From: Zea mays
Taxonomy: Eukaryota; Streptophyta; Magnoliopsida; Poales; Poaceae
Length of the DNA stretch: 64,000 nt
Assembly: GCF_902167145.1 (NCBI RefSeq)
Contig: NC_050104.1
Location: 7,524,001-7,588,000, forward strand
Reading direction: 5' to 3'
The notes under the pieces were generated by a model. That model saw nothing but the letters and a program-made list of their open reading frames with translations, was not told where the DNA came from and made no database searches. Positions 1 through 10,152 of this stretch are shown here, in pieces. Each line of letters opens with the position of its first letter. Within the stretch, counting starts at the first letter, position 1. A program made the position numbers and the translations under genes.

Positions 1-855
1 TACAATTGAGTTGAGAACAAGAATAGAGGAAGAAGAAAAGCGATCCAAGCACAAGAGCTCAAAAGAACACAACAAAACTCTCTCCTCTAGTCACTATTGC
101 TTTGAGTGGAATTGGGACTTGGAGAGATTTTGATTCACTCTAATTGTGTCTTGTATTGAATGCACTAGCTCTTGTATTGAATGTTGGCTGAAAACTTGGA
201 TGCCTTGAAGTGTTGGTGGTTGGGGGTATTTATAGCCCCAACCACCAAAGTGGCCGTTGGGGAAGGCTCCTGTCGTATGGCGCACCGGACAGTCTGGTGC
301 GCCACCGGACACTGTCCGGTACGCCAGCCACGTCACCCAACTGTTAGGGTTCGACCATTGGAGCTCTGACAAGTGGGGCTACCAGACAATCCAGTGGTGC
401 ACCGGACAGGTCCTGTTCACTGTCTGGTGCGCCAATTGTGCCTGCTCTGACTTCTGCGCGCGTAGTCTGTGCACTGTAGCTCACTGTTCACCTTTTGCAG
501 ACGACCGTTGGCGCTGTTTAGCCATTACTCCACTGGCACACCAGACAGTCCGGTGCTACACCGGACAGTTCGGTGAATTATAGCGGAGAGGCAATCCCAG
601 AAACCCGAAGGTGACAAGTTCGGAGTTGATCTCCCTGGTGCACCGGACAGTCCGGTGCGCTAGACCAGGGCAGACTTCGGTTGTCTTTTGCTCTTTTTAT
701 TTGAACCCTTTCTTGGACTTTTTATTGGTTTGTGTTGAACCTTTGGCACCTGTAGAACTTATAATCTAGAGCAAACTAGTTAGTCCAATTATTTGTGTTG
801 AGCAATTCAACCACCAAAATCATTTACGAAAAGGTTTGACCCTATTTCCCTTTCA
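1..855 (-). mobile_element. Copia-type LTR fragment, reverse orientation, cut by the window start
   Basis: Read on the minus strand it begins TGAAAGGG at 855 and continues with the AT-rich segment on lacking-a-gene LTR heads that is also found near 61980-62070 (shared words such as CAATTATTTGTGTTG on the plus strand). A cluster of CACCGGACAGTCCGGTGC-type palindromes lies at about 270-660 and a TATAAATA box on the minus strand at 227-234, the usual order in SIRE/Opie-Ji-like copia LTRs. No coding sequence was found. The 3' part of the LTR lies outside the window, so a target duplication cannot be tested. The lineage name is from memory of grass elements. Confidence 0.7.
227..234 (-). promoter_or_regulatory. 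TATA box of the copia-type LTR
   Basis: TATAAATA on the minus strand, followed by the CCCCCAACCACC-type leader common to this LTR class and preceded by the palindrome cluster at 270-660. Confidence 0.5.
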
Positions 856-2478
856 CATGCCAGGATCAGAAATTCACGTACACACGATTACATAGTTGCA
901 CATCATCATACAGTGCTCAAATAATAGCGGAAAGAAGTAGTACTTTATTACATCATGATGTCCGAAACATCCACAAAGTCATGAACTTAAACATAAATCA
1001 AAGTGCTGAATGAAACGTAGTATGATAAGGTCTTCACATGCAGCTAACTGGGGGTTTGCCGCTAATCTACTCTAGAACTCATCGAAGTCCTGAAACTCCT
1101 CCATATGACAGGGGTTGCAATGGGGACAACCTGGTGTTTGGTGTTTTAAGCAAGGGTGAGTACACATCAACGTACTCAACAAATGTCTCGTTTGGCTAAA
1201 GTGGACTAGCTGTATGTGGGGTGAAGCTCAAAGCAGTATCTTTTAGTTAGTCGAGTATTTATTACTAGTAGGGAGCCAAGTTTTAGTAATAATCCCAAGT
1301 TATTACCCCCAAAAGTACTCCCTCCAAGAGGAAATACAAGAATTCATCATTATAACCATCATCATCGAGGTATCCTGAATAACTTCTAATCAAAGGAGCT
1401 CCCAAGGCTGCTCATAACCGTGAGAAAAACTGATATACCAGTTTATAACCCTTTGCAGAGGTCGCACACTTTACCCACGAGTTGTGATCCCTTTTTTGCC
1501 TCGGGTAGTACAGAGCCTTAAGCACTCCCAAGATGAGTCGGCAAGGTTTCACTACGTAGCCTTTACAAAAATTCCCCTGAGGTCGAAGTCGCCCGTTAGG
1601 TTTCTCCAGTTTGATAAACATAGTACATCTCCCCGCAAGAGGGGTGACTAACACAAGCAAAACGAACGAACCTCGGCACCTAGCCTCGGTAGAGCAATTA
1701 CTGTGCCCGAAAACCCCATTGACGGCATAATGGCGAAGGGGTTGATTTGAAAGAAACCCGAGGGCCTCTTTATAAAGATGGACATGGCGAAGGGGTACGG
1801 TGGATTGCTAGCCGTGGGATCCAAATCCGACGGCAGCGATTAGAGACTTATCTCACCTGAACTGATATTCTATCACAGCGGTCGGATCTAAAATCAACAC
1901 TCGAGATTAAAGGATCTCGCGATCTGATCTCGGCCAACAGATCCGAGATCAAGGGCTACGATTTTCAATCACGATGGAGCATTTGAGATTCAATCGCGAG
2001 CGCTCATCACCAGATCGACGGTCAGGGTCGTTTCTCCCCGCACGATCCTGTTCACGCCGGAATGGAGCTGCGGCATCCTGCCCGCGGTGGTAGGCCCACC
2101 GGCGAGCGGTGGCTGCTGCAAGGCTATGGATGAGATGAGTCTTGGATTGATGGCTTGAGGTGTTATTGTGGCATGTATTTATATAGGTTGGAAGGTGGGT
2201 AGTTACATGACAGATCTAATCTTGTACTTATTTGTTACAACTATATCCTATATATTAGGAACTCTAACACACTCGAAACCAAATCCGTTACATGACAGAT
2301 CTAATCTGGTACTTATCTGTTACAATCATATCCTATTTGTTAGGAACTCTAACTTATCTCTTTTATTCCAACAATATTGTTGTTAATTTATACTAATCAT
2401 ATTAGACCTTCAATTTAAATAAATATTAGAATATATTTTTATTTAACTTTTTAAATTAATAATTTTTTGGGTGTTACA
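856..2478 (-). mobile_element. Gypsy-type LTR fragment, reverse orientation
   Basis: The high-coordinate end reads GGGTGTTACA at 2469-2478, i.e. TGTAACACCC on the minus strand, the same terminus as the elements at 11692, 31030 and 44292. The interior shares wording with those LTRs: ATACCAGTTTATAACCC, GCAGAGGTCGCACACTTTACC, and a GC-rich part with CCGAGGG and GAAGGGGTA words. The low-coordinate end is joined directly to the copia LTR at 855/856, so the copia element probably inserted into this LTR; its other half would be outside the window. Confidence 0.6.
2204..2360. repeat. Two direct copies of an approximately 85-bp unit
   Basis: TACATGACAGATCTAATCT recurs at about 2205 and 2290, each followed by GTACTTAT-TGTTACA and a TTAGGAACTCTAAC ending. 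It is a local duplication inside the gypsy-type LTR. Confidence 0.7.
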
Positions 2479-3239
2479 CGCGAGCTGAAAGGAGTATTTT
2501 TTAAAATATCTTATTGCGATATCCTAATTTGTATTGACTTTACCTAAAGGACATCATTTACAAACAAACCAAACAACATACATCAATCCATTATATTAGC
2601 TTGTATTTCTAATTTCTGCTTTCTATTTTAAATTTAAAATTCAAGTCTAATTTAAAGCTAAGTTAAATTTTCTATTTCAAGCATAAATTGCAACAAACAA
2701 AAACTCAACAGGATTTATGCAAAGCATTTTTATTAATTAATTTATCCATTTAAGCAAATGAAAATCAGTAGAAATAATTCATGTAAGATGTTTTACAATA
2801 ATAATTATTAAAGAAAATAATTCAAACACATAGCCACATTTTAGAAGTATATTAAAATAAATCTAGAGACTTCACATATTTATTTAAAAGAATATAATTT
2901 CTTATGTAAACTCTATATTAAGAGATAATTTAACTTAGTTCTTTTTTTTGGAGAATAGATCTTTAACATAAAGGATAGTTCACCTAATAATTTTAGGTAA
3001 TCTATTATCTAAAAACATGTTTATTTAAATCATGAAATGAATTTCCTAATATATTTAGAATGTGATTTTGGAGTGTTACATGCAATTAATCAAACTAGAA
3101 TATGCAAACTAGGTTTTGTCTAAGTGTTTGTTATCTCTACCGCAATGGATAAGTTTCAATCTACAACAATATAAGTATAAAGACAAGATTGAAACTTAAA
3201 TGTTTAATATGAATGCGGAAGCTAAAGAGCAAGGTAGAG
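2479..3239. other. AT-rich spacer, no gene
   Basis: A strongly AT-rich stretch with stops in all frames. GGAGTGTTACA at about 3071-3081 resembles the terminus of the gypsy-type LTRs, so it may be another remnant of that clan, but no partner end was found. Confidence 0.4.
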
Positions 3240-4310
3240 ATGCAAACTCTCGTGGATGACGCCGATATTTTTATCGAGGTATCCGGAACCACGCAAGGTT
3301 CCGACTAATCCTCGTTGGTGCCCCTACGCAAAGGGAAGCCCACGCGAGGGCCAAGCACCTCGGTCGAGTAACTCCGTAGATAGTCGCGTGCCTTCTCCAC
3401 GCGCAAGTGGTGCTCCGCTTCCAGCTCCTCTCGGACGCTCCCCGCCGTCTCCACTATCGAGCTTCTGGCCAAAATGCCACGGGCCTCGTTCCCTCCGGTA
3501 CACTATAGCGGCTGTGACACAAACGCGGTTGTCACGGTCTTGCAAGACTCTCGCCCCACTCGGTACAATTACAACGGCTCGCGCAAGAGCCGAGGGGTTG
3601 TGTGGTTTATCTAAACTCACTCAACTAACTAGGGTTCACCTAGAGCAAGCGCTAAAGCGATCTAACTAACCTAAGCACTAAGCACTTTGCAAAGCACCTA
3701 CGCTAATCATCGAGTGATTCTATTAAGCACTTGGGTGTATGAGCACTTGGTAATATCTACTATATGCTTTGGTATGTTGCTTGAAGTCCCACACCCTGAA
3801 ATGGCCGGTTAGGGTGTATTTATAGCCCCCAACACAAAACTAGCCATTGGAGAAAAGCTATGCTCTCTGTGGCACATCGTACTATTCGGTGGTGCACTGG
3901 ACAGTGCACTGTGCATTGTCTGGTGCGCCTAGCCGTTGGTCTGACACTGCAGTCGACCGTTGGCACGCAGGCTTTTTACACCGGACACTCTAGATGTCAC
4001 ACCGGACAGTCTGGTGGTCTTCTCTCCACAGTGCCACTTGGAACTAGCCGTTAGGGCTACTGTTCCTGGTGCACTGGACAATCCGGTGTGCCACCGGACA
4101 GTCCGGTGCTCTAGACCAGACAGTCCGCCGGCAACACTTCTTTTGTTTCTTGGACTTCACTTGATCTTCATAATGTCTTCTTTTGAGGTGTTGCTTTCCT
4201 CAATGTCTTGGTCCAAGTAACTTTAGCATCCTATGAACTACAAAACCAAACACTAGCAAACACATTAGTTCACAGGTTATGTTGATCATCAAACACCAAA
4301 ACTTATTTAA
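3240..4310 (-). mobile_element. Copia-type LTR fragment, reverse orientation
   Basis: The sequence has the same plan as the fragment at 1-855: a GC-rich leader (3270-3600), a TATAAATA box on the minus strand at 3817-3824, then CACCGGACAGTCCGGTGC-like palindromes at about 3870-4130. The minus-strand head runs TAAGTTTTGGTGTTTGATG at about 4290-4310. The open frames inside it (for example 3256-3669) carry no recognisable domain and are not called as genes. Exact ends and a target duplication were not found. Confidence 0.6.
3817..3824 (-). promoter_or_regulatory. TATA box of the second copia-type LTR
   Basis: TATAAATA on the minus strand, about 50 bp downstream (in the sense direction) of the palindrome cluster at 3870-4130. 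Confidence 0.45.
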
Positions 4311-4830
4311 CCAAATGGCCCAGGGTCCATTTTCCTTACATATAGAAAAAAATCTGATTTTAAATGCTTTATTTTCTCCATAAATATAGGATCTCTCCAA
4401 CAACCATGCATCTAGGCTCCTTAGAACCAGTTTATGATATATACTGATACGAATTATGCTACACGGTGAAGGTATTTATGCACTGCGGTACACTGCGTAA
4501 AAATCTGGCATGCGGTTCAAATCAACAGCACCCACGTCCATGCGGGCAACATAAATAAAAAGGATTAATTATATGATTTAATGAGGTGGATTGATTATGG
4601 AATATAAATTTTTTATGGCGGTAATGGACACCATAAATCAAGGGATTGCATGCGTGAGATTTTATGAAATCATGGCAGATGACCTTATTTCCGGAAGATG
4701 TTACTTTTTTATTTTTTGTTTCGTTGCGTAAATGAGTGTGTCGTACATATCTTATACATATGGCGTAAATGGTAGGAATATATGTCGTAAACACCTATTG
4801 ACATTGGCATAAACTATGTATACAAAGTAG
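4311..4830. other. AT-rich spacer, no gene
   Basis: Only short frames without similarity. There is a loose recurrence of GCGTAAA words around 4490-4790. Nothing further is supported. Confidence 0.4.
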
Positions 4831-5330
4831 CATAAAAATAGAGCCGCCGCTCGCAGAACTGCCACCTCGCCTCTAGGATTCACCACCGCTCGTCGGAGGA
4901 TGCCCGAAGCATGTCGGATTGGAGGATGCCACGGGGCCCGCGGTGCGAATGGTGAACCTCACACACGCCTCTGGGGAGCTGCCGCTGCCGCACCTCTGGA
5001 AAGCCATCGACGTCGTGCAACCGGATCAGGGAGCCACCGTCGTCGCGCCGTCGAGGACCTACCTCCGGATTAGGGAGCCACTGTCGTCGCGCCTCCGGAT
5101 CGGAGAGTTGCCGCTGTCGCGCCTTCGGATTTGGGATTGGTCGTCGGTTGCGCTGACCGGAGGCCACCACCGCCTCGCGCTCTATTGGGAGACAGATGCT
5201 CGGGACTGTGGTGTGGCTGAACCGGATGACCTGGCGGACTGTGGCTCTTTTTATAGATGTCCGGGATCTGGTGTGGCTGAACCGGATGACAGTATTAGAC
5301 CAGAGCTTTCTTCTATTTATTGAAAGCTCA
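4831..5330. repeat. GC-rich island with imperfect internal repeats
   Basis: A GC-rich block in AT-rich surroundings. GTGGCTGAACCGGATGAC occurs twice (about 5210 and 5272), and CTCCGGAT / GCCGCTGTCGCGCC-like words recur at 4980-5140. The open frame 4919-5323 (+) has no recognised domain and its residues follow the repeats. It may be a captured gene fragment, but no donor is recognised. Confidence 0.4.
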
Positions 5331-5879
5331 GAGCTCGTAATATATGAACTATATATATTAATGAATAAAAATAAATAGAGGCATAGTGTTATGGGACAGT
5401 GGACCGTAATTGCTCACGCGTGCATGCATGTAGACATATAGTAGTACATACGAATACGGATCAATAATGATGGAGGATATCTATGTCAAGTCCCTTGGCG
5501 TGGAACATTCCAACGGGCGACGGGAGCTGCCGTCCCAAAAGCATCATGATGATGAGGATGGCCCTCCAATTATACGTGGTCCGATCAATGCTACGTACCT
5601 TTGTTTGACCTCCACGTACGCCCGGGCCCCGGTGATGATTATCCTCCAGCGCTAGTGTCCATACACATGCGTGCCTAGCAATAGCAAAGACCCATCATAT
5701 TTTTTTAGCCTGGGTCGAAGCCAGAGCTCTAGATTTATGGTGGTGCACGGCAAAAGAAATATGTATATTTTGATAACAATATATGGTAAAGGATTATCTA
5801 ATCAATGGTTTTTTTTGTTCTTCTTACCGTGGCGTGCATAGGAACCAGGTTAACGTAGCTTCGCTCCTAATTAATTTTA
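5331..5879. other. Spacer, no gene
   Basis: No convincing coding sequence; the short frame at 5467-5655 has no recognisable motif. Confidence 0.4.
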
Positions 5880-6393
5880 CCTCCTTTGCAACAAAAGAGA
5901 AGCCAAGGAATTTTGAAGGATTGAAATTTTGTAGAAACTTTGTCTATGTAACCCTTTGGAATAAAGGATTGAATTCCTATAAATCCTATAAAATTTCTAA
6001 CTGTTGCAGTGAGATATATTGGAGGATTTTTAACATGGCGTCCAACCTCTTGTAAATATTTCTATGGAATTGTAAGTGTCATACAACTATCTTCCTATAT
6101 CTTTCTTATTCCTATGTTTCACCAATCATGCATTCCAAAGGAGTCTAGGCATCCTTTCGAATGCAGGGTTGGTAAAATATAGAGATGATATAGGGATAGA
6201 ATTTCACTACACTTGCAATTCCATAGAAAAAAATTCTAAGAGGTTGTACCTCATGTTAGAAATGCTCTAAAATCTCACTACAATAATCTATTCCTCACGA
6301 ATTTTATAGGATTTATAGAAATTCAATCCTTTGTTCTAATTAAGGAGACTTTCCTTCAAAATCCCTTCAGTTTTTCTTTGTTCTAAAGGAGGC
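5880..6393. mobile_element. Terminal-inverted-repeat element (MITE-like)
   Basis: The left end CCTCCTTTGCAACAAAAG and the reverse complement of the right end (GCCTCCTTTAGAACAAAG) match over most positions, and both continue into GGAATTTTGAAGG / GGGATTTTGAAGG. There is no coding sequence. The target duplication is ambiguous (TTTA on both sides is possible). It abuts the next MITE at 6398. Confidence 0.5.
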
Positions 6394-6397
6394 TTTA

Positions 6398-6682
6398 GAG
6401 CATCTCCAACAATGCTTTAAACTAGTGCCTCAAATTGAAATATAGGGCTCTACACAGGAAAAACTACTCCAACAGTGCCCTATTTTATAATTTTTTATCA
6501 AAAAACTATAGGGCACTCTCTCAAGTGACTCAAATATACTACACCATAGTGGACTGCCCTATAATCTAGATTTAGGGCTTTACTGTTGGAGCGGAGTGTT
6601 TTGTTGGTGCCCTAAATTTTATAAAATATACTTATTTTTAAATTATAGGACATTTTTATAGATCACGTTGTTGGAGATGCTC
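6398..6682. mobile_element. Tourist-like (PIF/Harbinger) MITE
   Basis: Perfect 15-bp terminal inverted repeats (GAGCATCTCCAACAA) are flanked by TTA on both sides (6395-6397 and 6683-6685), the target duplication typical of PIF/Harbinger. The element is 285 bp, AT-rich and non-coding. It lies about 480 bp upstream of the EXORDIUM-like start codon, inside the likely promoter. Confidence 0.8.
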
Positions 6683-6685
6683 TTA

Positions 6686-7165
6686 GTGGTGTCCATGGCG
6701 GGCATGCCGATCCTGCCTGCGCACAAGTTCCTGACCGTGTCGCTCTCCTTGTAGAAGGAGTAGGTCTGATGAAGCCTTGACGAAATTAAAAAGGGAAATG
6801 GTTCGAGGCATCGAAGGGGAAGCCCATTCTTTCCTGAACCGCTAGCCCTTTCCAGTGCACTGTTTGGTTCTTTATTAGACACGGAAACCACACTTCTGAG
6901 TTCTGATGAATGAACACTGGCACTGCTAGGTAGGAGTACTGTACAAAAACACTGCTACATCACTTGACACTGTTTGGTTCTGATGCTTCAAACACTACTG
7001 TAACACATACTAGGGCCCAAGTGTATCACAAGGTGATTTCTTTTCGCCCGCATTAATTCAAGTCTGCGCGAAGCGCCTCTACATAAGCAGCTCTCGGCTT
7101 GGCTGTGCTCCTCACACTCGAACACTTCCAAAGTTCTAGCCCCTCTCGTGAGTCCTGTCCAAATA
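6686..7165 (+). promoter_or_regulatory. Upstream region and 5' UTR of the EXORDIUM-like gene
   Basis: Non-repetitive sequence between the MITE and the start codon. A weak TATA-like TACATAAG lies near 7080, about 85 bp before the ATG. No other element can be assigned with confidence. Confidence 0.35.
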
Positions 7166-8152
7166 ATGGCCACGCGCAGCAGTGTCCTTCTGCTTCTGAC
7201 GGCGCTCGCCGCAGCCACGGCCGCGCCGTCAGCGGCGACCAGGAAGCTCATGTTCCTCGTCCAGCCACAGCCGAACCTCCTCACGTACCACAACGGCGCC
7301 GTGCTGAGCGGCGACATCCCGGTCTCCATCCTCTGGTACGGCCGCTTCACGCCGGCGCAGAAGGCCGTGGTCTCCGACTTCCTCCTCGCCCTCTCCGGCG
7401 CCGCGCCGCCGCAGGGCTCGCCGTCCGTTGCCCAGTGGTGGAGCAGCGTCAACCAGCTCTACCTCTCCAAGGCGGCGGCGGCGGCGGCCGTCAGCAAGAA
7501 CGGCGCGCACGGCGGCGGCGGCGCCAAGAGCGCGCGGGTGGTGCTGTCCGGGCAAGCCTCCGACGAGGGCTGCTCCCTGGGGAAGAGCCTGAAGCTGTCG
7601 CAGCTTCCGGCGCTAGCGGCCAAGGCACGCCCCGCGGCCGCGAGGGGCGGCGTCGCGCTGGTGCTCACGGCGCGGGACGTGGCCGTGGAGGGCTTCTGCA
7701 CGAGCCGGTGCGGGCACCACGGGTCGTACGGCGGCGGCGGCGGCGGGCGCGCGGCGTACGCGTGGGTGGGCGACGCCGCCGACCAGTGCCCGGGCCAGTG
7801 CGCGTGGCCGTTCCACCAGCCGGCGTACGGCCCGCAGGCGCCGCCGCTGGTGCCGCCCAGCGGGGACGCGGGCACGGACGGCGTGGTGATCAACGTGGCC
7901 AGCATGGTCGCCGGCGCGGTCACCAACCCGTTCGGCGACGGCTTCTACCAGGGCGACCGCGGCTCGCCGCTGGAGGCCGCCACGGCGTGCGCGGGCGTGT
8001 ACGGCAGCGGCGCGTACCCCGGGTACGCCGGGCAGCTGCTCGTGGACCGGGCCACGGGCGCCAGCTACAACGCGCACGGTGCGCGCGGGAGGAAGTACCT
8101 GCTCCCGGCGCTGTTCGACCCCGACACGTCGGCGTGCTCCACGCTGGTGTAG
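7166..8152 (+). CDS. EXL: EXORDIUM-like (PHI-1 family) secreted protein
   Basis: A single-exon 328-residue protein of the EXORDIUM/phosphate-induced-1 family (Phi_1 domain), apoplastic proteins linked in other plants to brassinosteroid- and carbon-status-dependent growth. Residues 1-20 form a typical signal peptide (hydrophobic core at about 7-20). The Phi_1 domain covers about 27-326, with YHNG at 41-44, the Cys-rich [11 protein letters not shown] at 176-186, [10 protein letters not shown] at 208-217 and [10 protein letters not shown] at 254-263. Low-complexity insertions are visible: a poly-Ala run at 103-108 and Gly runs near 116-119 and 188-194. The start is the first ATG of the frame; the frame is open a little further upstream but without ATG. 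Length and lack of introns fit the family. It is flanked by a MITE upstream and a CACTA element 220 bp downstream. The exact paralogue is not assigned. Confidence 0.92.
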   Translation: MATRSSVLLLLTALAAATAAPSAATRKLMFLVQPQPNLLTYHNGAVLSGDIPVSILWYGRFTPAQKAVVSDFLLALSGAAPPQGSPSVAQWWSSVNQLYLSKAAAAAAVSKNGAHGGGGAKSARVVLSGQASDEGCSLGKSLKLSQLPALAAKARPAAARGGVALVLTARDVAVEGFCTSRCGHHGSYGGGGGGRAAYAWVGDAADQCPGQCAWPFHQPAYGPQAPPLVPPSGDAGTDGVVINVASMVAGAVTNPFGDGFYQGDRGSPLEAATACAGVYGSGAYPGYAGQLLVDRATGASYNAHGARGRKYLLPALFDPDTSACSTLV

Positions 8153-8372
8153 TGTAGCTGTAGCCGATCTCACAGGCTAATAAATGTTGGTATATGTAAA
8201 TACTGAACAGTACACAGTATGTATCATCGTTCGTGACGTGACGTCGATCGTGACGGGCAGGGCAGTGCTAAATAAACGACCTGTGCTTGAAGCTGTAGTA
8301 CTCCATCGTGTACCATGCACAGTGCTTGCATGCATGTTCGTCCTTGGTGTGTTCCGGGAGACCGAGAACGAG
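8153..8372 (+). other. 3' UTR and 3' flank of the EXORDIUM-like gene
   Basis: AATAAA-type words occur in CTAATAAATG near 8178 and CTAAATAAACG near 8268 and could serve polyadenylation. The CACTA element begins at 8373, with GAG duplicated at 8370-8372. Confidence 0.4.
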
Positions 8373-8525
8373 CACTACAGGAAAACGACCAGTTTCCGAC
8401 GGCCTACACTGTTTCCGACGGTTCCTAGGGTACCGTCGGAAATAGTCTTATTTCCGACGGCCTACGGCCAGCCGTCGGAAATACGTCTATTTCCGACGGC
8501 CCACCACCTTGGCCGTCGGAAATAA
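8373..8525 (+). repeat. Left CACTA terminus and subterminal repeats
   Basis: The 34-bp terminal inverted repeat is followed by about seven copies, in both orientations, of the motif TTTCCGACGG(C/T). In En/Spm such subterminal motifs bind TnpA. Confidence 0.9.
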
Positions 8526-9074
8526 AGAGAGTCCCTAACGTCCGTTACCCCGCGCACGCACGCACACACGCACCCACGTCCGCGCCGCACGCACAGCGCG
8601 CCGCCGCAGCCGCACAGCGCGCCGCCGCCGCCGGGGGGCTCGCCAGAGCCGCCGCCGGTCAGGGGGCTCGCCAGAGACGCCGCCCGCGCCCTTGGACAGC
8701 GCCGCCCGTGGCCGCCGCCGCCCGGGGGGCTCGCGCGCCAGAGCCGACGCCGCCGCCCGTGGCCAGCGCCGCGGTGGACGCCGCCGCCTCCCCGCCCCTG
8801 GCCAGCGCCGCCCGTGGCCGCCGGGACCTCCCCGCCGTCGTCCACAGCCTCCGCGGCCGTTGCCCGAGGCCGCAGCGGCCCGCCGCCGCGTTACCCGAGG
8901 ACGCAGCCGTCCCCGAGCCCGAGGCCGTCGTCGAGTCTTGTCACGTGAGCGCGCGCACGTGGCCGTTCGCACGGGGCCGAACGCGGCTGCACGTGAGCGC
9001 GCGCACGCAGCTTCACACCGGTCGCCAGCCGTCACTCCTGTGGGCAATTCAGGTAATTTTGAACTTTATTAATG
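8526..9074. other. Very GC-rich, CG-dense segment inside the CACTA element
   Basis: A block of GCCGCC / GCGCGC-rich sequence open in several frames on both strands at once (for example 8535-9047 minus and 8692-9072 plus), with Arg/Ala/Gly/Pro-rich translations and no domain. This is a composition effect and not called as coding. It occupies the place where TnpD's transposase exons would be expected. Confidence 0.6.
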
Positions 9075-9078
9075 TCAT

Positions 9079-9165
9079 GTTGTAGTATAATGTGATGCTG
9101 TAGTATAATTTGATGTGATGCTGTAGTATAATTTGATGTGATGTTGTAGTATAATGTGATGCTGT
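9079..9165 (+). repeat. Short tandem repeat, unit about 20-25 bp
   Basis: Four imperfect copies of GTAGTATAATNTGATG(CT/TT) run into the start of the truncated TnpD exon. Confidence 0.8.
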
Positions 9166-10054
9166 CGACGAGGTTGTATGAAATCATGCTTCGCGAAGGA
9201 AAAGAAGGCACTCCCAATTTCATTAATTGGTTTCGAGTTCATGTAAATATCACATCCGTTTTCTTATGTGTTCATATAGTTTATCTTTTTAATAGTTCCT
9301 CCTATTGATCTATATTCGTAACTGACAGTGCGAAAAAACTTCCAACGTTGACGAGGACTTACGTCAGATGTCACGTGCACTTGTCAAAGTCAGAAGCTAT
9401 GGTCGTTATGATGTCAAGGGATATCGTTTTCGTTCAACCAAATTTGAATGTACTCGACCGTTAGCTGTGACAACAAATACTGGTGTGGTATGTTGGTCTT
9501 TTGATGAGCAAGGAAGGGAGATGAATTATTATGGAACTATCAAAGATATATTGGAATTCGACTTCGCTGGGGGAAAAAATCTGAAAGTTATGTTCTTCAA
9601 ATGTGATTGGATCGATCCTAAACATGGGATACGACAAAACCAATTTGGTATGGTAGAAGTCAAACACGAGCGTATAATGACTCGTGGTTGTAGTAAATTT
9701 GTTCTTGGTTTTCAAGTGGACCAAGTGTATTATATGTCATATCCCTGTATCGATCTTAAAGACTGGTGGGTAGTGTACAACGTAAATCCCCGTGAAAGAT
9801 TATATTTAAAGGGTGATACAAGTTATCGACAAAATGAGGTGGAAGCTGATGTTGAAGAAATTTATCAAGAAATTGAAGTTCCACCCGTTTTTAATATAGA
9901 AACAACAATGGAGCCAGATTCAGTAGCGGGCGATCTTAATGATGTAATAGTTCCTCCAAAAAGGAAACGGAAGTCGAAGAAGAAAAAGACGCCCGAGAGA
10001 AAGTCGACGCGCTTGAGAAGACAACAAATTAATCCTGATTTCGAATATGATTAA
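9157..10054 (+). pseudogene. TnpD-like CACTA transposase, C-terminal remnant (DUF4216)
   Basis: Two exon remnants are visible: about 9157-9242, coding a stretch containing EIMLREGKEG and ending FINWFRVH before a GTAAAT donor, and 9329-10054 after a CAG acceptor, in phase. The second exon holds a DUF4216 domain (YGRYDVKGYRF, YYGTIKDILEFDF, FKCDWIDPKHGI, FVLGFQVDQVYYM and WWVVYNV) and a basic Lys/Arg-rich tail (PKRKRKSKKKK). In En/Spm-type TnpD this region follows the tnp2 transposase and DUF4218 domains; both are absent, and a GC-rich block and a tandem repeat lie upstream instead. So it cannot encode an active transposase by itself. The gene ends 98 bp before the TnpA-like start. Confidence 0.85.
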
Positions 10055-10152
10055 GAAGTAAATATTTATTTTGATGAATTAAAATTTAATTTATTGTTAT
10101 ACTATGTTGTTATCTCTTTATTGTTATACTAATATAATTTTCAATATGCAGG

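Noticed and set aside
7099..8173. Long overlapping frames on both strands over the EXORDIUM-like gene (for example 7099-8157 plus, 7613-8173 minus)
   Set aside because: Shadow frames of a GC-rich coding sequence; Arg/Ala-rich translations without domains.
8462..9085. Several 120-170-codon frames in the GC-rich CACTA segment
   Set aside because: Open in many frames on both strands at once; composition effect.
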